From Deltaproteobacteria bacterium (GTDB lineage Bacteria > Desulfobacterota > Desulfobacteria > Desulfobacterales > ETH-SRB1), in assembly GCA_019314185.1 (NCBI GenBank), contig JAFCZU010000244.1:1-6173 (forward strand): DNA of 6,173 bases, in the 5' to 3' direction. A program made the position numbers and the translations under genes. How positions within the stretch are numbered: the first letter of the stretch is position 1; each line of letters begins with the position of its first letter. The notes beneath the pieces are model-generated. The model saw only the letters and a program-made list of their open reading frames with translations, did no database searches and had not been told where the DNA came from. Positions 5,627 to 6,173 of the stretch are shown here, in pieces.

Positions 5627-6173
5627 TCACACCCCAGTCCTCCGAAACTGCACAATCCCAACCCCCACCATAACCCCCGCCGCCACAGCCAGCCCCACCA
5701 TCCCTTCCACCGGCAGCCCTCCCATGAACAACTCCCGTATGCTGTCTATAGTATGACTCAACGGATTCACCATTGCCAGCATCCTCAGCCACTCAGGCAT
5801 TTTATCATACGGCATGAGCGCATTGCTTGCAAAGAACAGCGGCATGCTGATCATGCTGTTCACAGCCGCATAGCCGTCGTGGTCGCTGATATGCGTAGCT
5901 GCGATCAGGAGGATCACAGTAGCCTGAAGCAGGCCCCGTGTGCTGATAAATAAGATCTTGCCCAGAAGGATGCTCTCTCGTGGTGCAGGCATGGCAAGGA
6001 ACTTGTTCAAAAACCCGAGAACCTTATCAAATATCATGAGGGCGCCTCCCTGCAGCGAGGAGAACAGCATCGTCATAACCAGAATGCTCGGTGTGATGAA
6101 CTCAAGATAATTGTCAGTAAATCGTATAGGCAGGGTCAGCCCTACCAGCACCAGCCATGCAGCCGGCATCGCA
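5627..6173 (-). CDS. ABC-2 type transporter permease, C-terminal part (gene continues off the right edge)
   Basis: The frame is open to the window edge, so the true start lies outside; an internal ATG at 6167-6169 is followed by 180 codons to TGA at 5627-5629. The sequence is typical of the DrrB/NodJ-like ABC-2 membrane subunit. It has a hydrophobic helix ITPSILVMTMLFSSL with a following GG (25-42 from that ATG), the cytoplasmic FLNKFLAMPAPR..ILLGK loop (53-71), a helix at 78-92, the family's MPEWLRMLAMVNPLSHTIDSIR stretch (124-145, P-W-NP-D-R pattern) and a last helix at 156-173 ending in FRRTG. Such subunits pair with an ATPase to export drugs, lipids or polysaccharide; the substrate cannot be told. 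The ATPase gene would be expected upstream, beyond the edge. GC content is clearly higher than in the defence operon, so it likely represents the resident chromosome. Confidence 0.9.
   Translation of the reverse strand, partial: AMPAAWLVLVGLTLPIRFTDNYLEFITPSILVMTMLFSSLQGGALMIFDKVLGFLNKFLAMPAPRESILLGKILFISTRGLLQATVILLIAATHISDHDGYAAVNSMISMPLFFASNALMPYDKMPEWLRMLAMVNPLSHTIDSIRELFMGGLPVEGMVGLAVAAGVMVGVGIVQFRRTGV

Noticed and set aside
5583..5792. Glycine-rich minus-strand frame overlapping the permease end
   Set aside because: Out-of-frame reading of the GC-rich end of the ABC-2 permease; the permease frame has the family's conserved motifs.
1..6173. CRISPR array, tRNA or rRNA genes
   Set aside because: No regularly spaced identical repeats, no cloverleaf sequences and no rRNA segments were seen; the three dispersed repeats are structured and far apart.

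Overview
The window shows a two-gene Gabija-type anti-phage operon, gajA-gajB, on the minus strand. It sits between two attC-like recombination sites, so the whole module looks like a roughly 4.2 kb integron-style gene cassette. The host cannot be named from this sequence. The only chromosomal-looking gene, the partial ABC-2 permease at the right edge, is GC-richer (about 55-60% by eye) than the defence operon (about 40%) and than the very AT-rich segments at 420-800 and 5090-5600. This patchwork suggests accessory DNA of mixed origin. Translation starts have good Shine-Dalgarno sequences. Both a bacterium (integron-bearing lineages such as spirochaetes) and a methanogenic archaeon remain possible; this is inference only.

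Layout from left to right: 1-312 is gene-free and holds a GC-rich block. An attC-like site (site 1) lies at 313-419. At 420-820 is a broken cassette in minus orientation. It has a Shine-Dalgarno sequence and the first codons of what looks like a class I SAM-dependent methyltransferase, interrupted by a 180-bp MITE-like element at 562-741 that has 12-bp terminal inverted repeats and an exact 9-bp target duplication. A short unrelated tail at 427-528 follows. Site 2 lies at 821-898. The operon occupies 954-4900, with a 12-bp perfect hairpin overlapping the gajB stop codon. A leader at 4901-4996 carries two tiny ORFs, the second overlapping the gajA start by 4 bp. Site 3 lies at 4997-5085. Nothing recognisable is seen at 5086-5272. 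At 5273-5575 is a HEAT-repeat protein fragment whose start codon is supplied by a 108-bp transposon-end pair at 5494-5601. The 3' part of an ABC-2 permease runs from 5627 off the right edge.

In the Gabija family, GajA is an OLD-type ATPase joined to a TOPRIM nuclease, and GajB is a UvrD-like helicase. They form one complex that cleaves phage DNA when nucleotide pools fall. Here they are translationally linked (ATGA overlap, AGGAGG site inside gajA), as expected for subunits of one complex. The strongest mobility evidence is that the R box at one border (GTTATCGGT, 891-899) is the exact complement of the box at the other border (ACCGATAAC, 4996-5004). Integron cassettes obey this rule because their own attC is rebuilt on circularisation. 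No integrase gene is in the window, so this could be the distal part of an integron or an integrase-less attC cluster.
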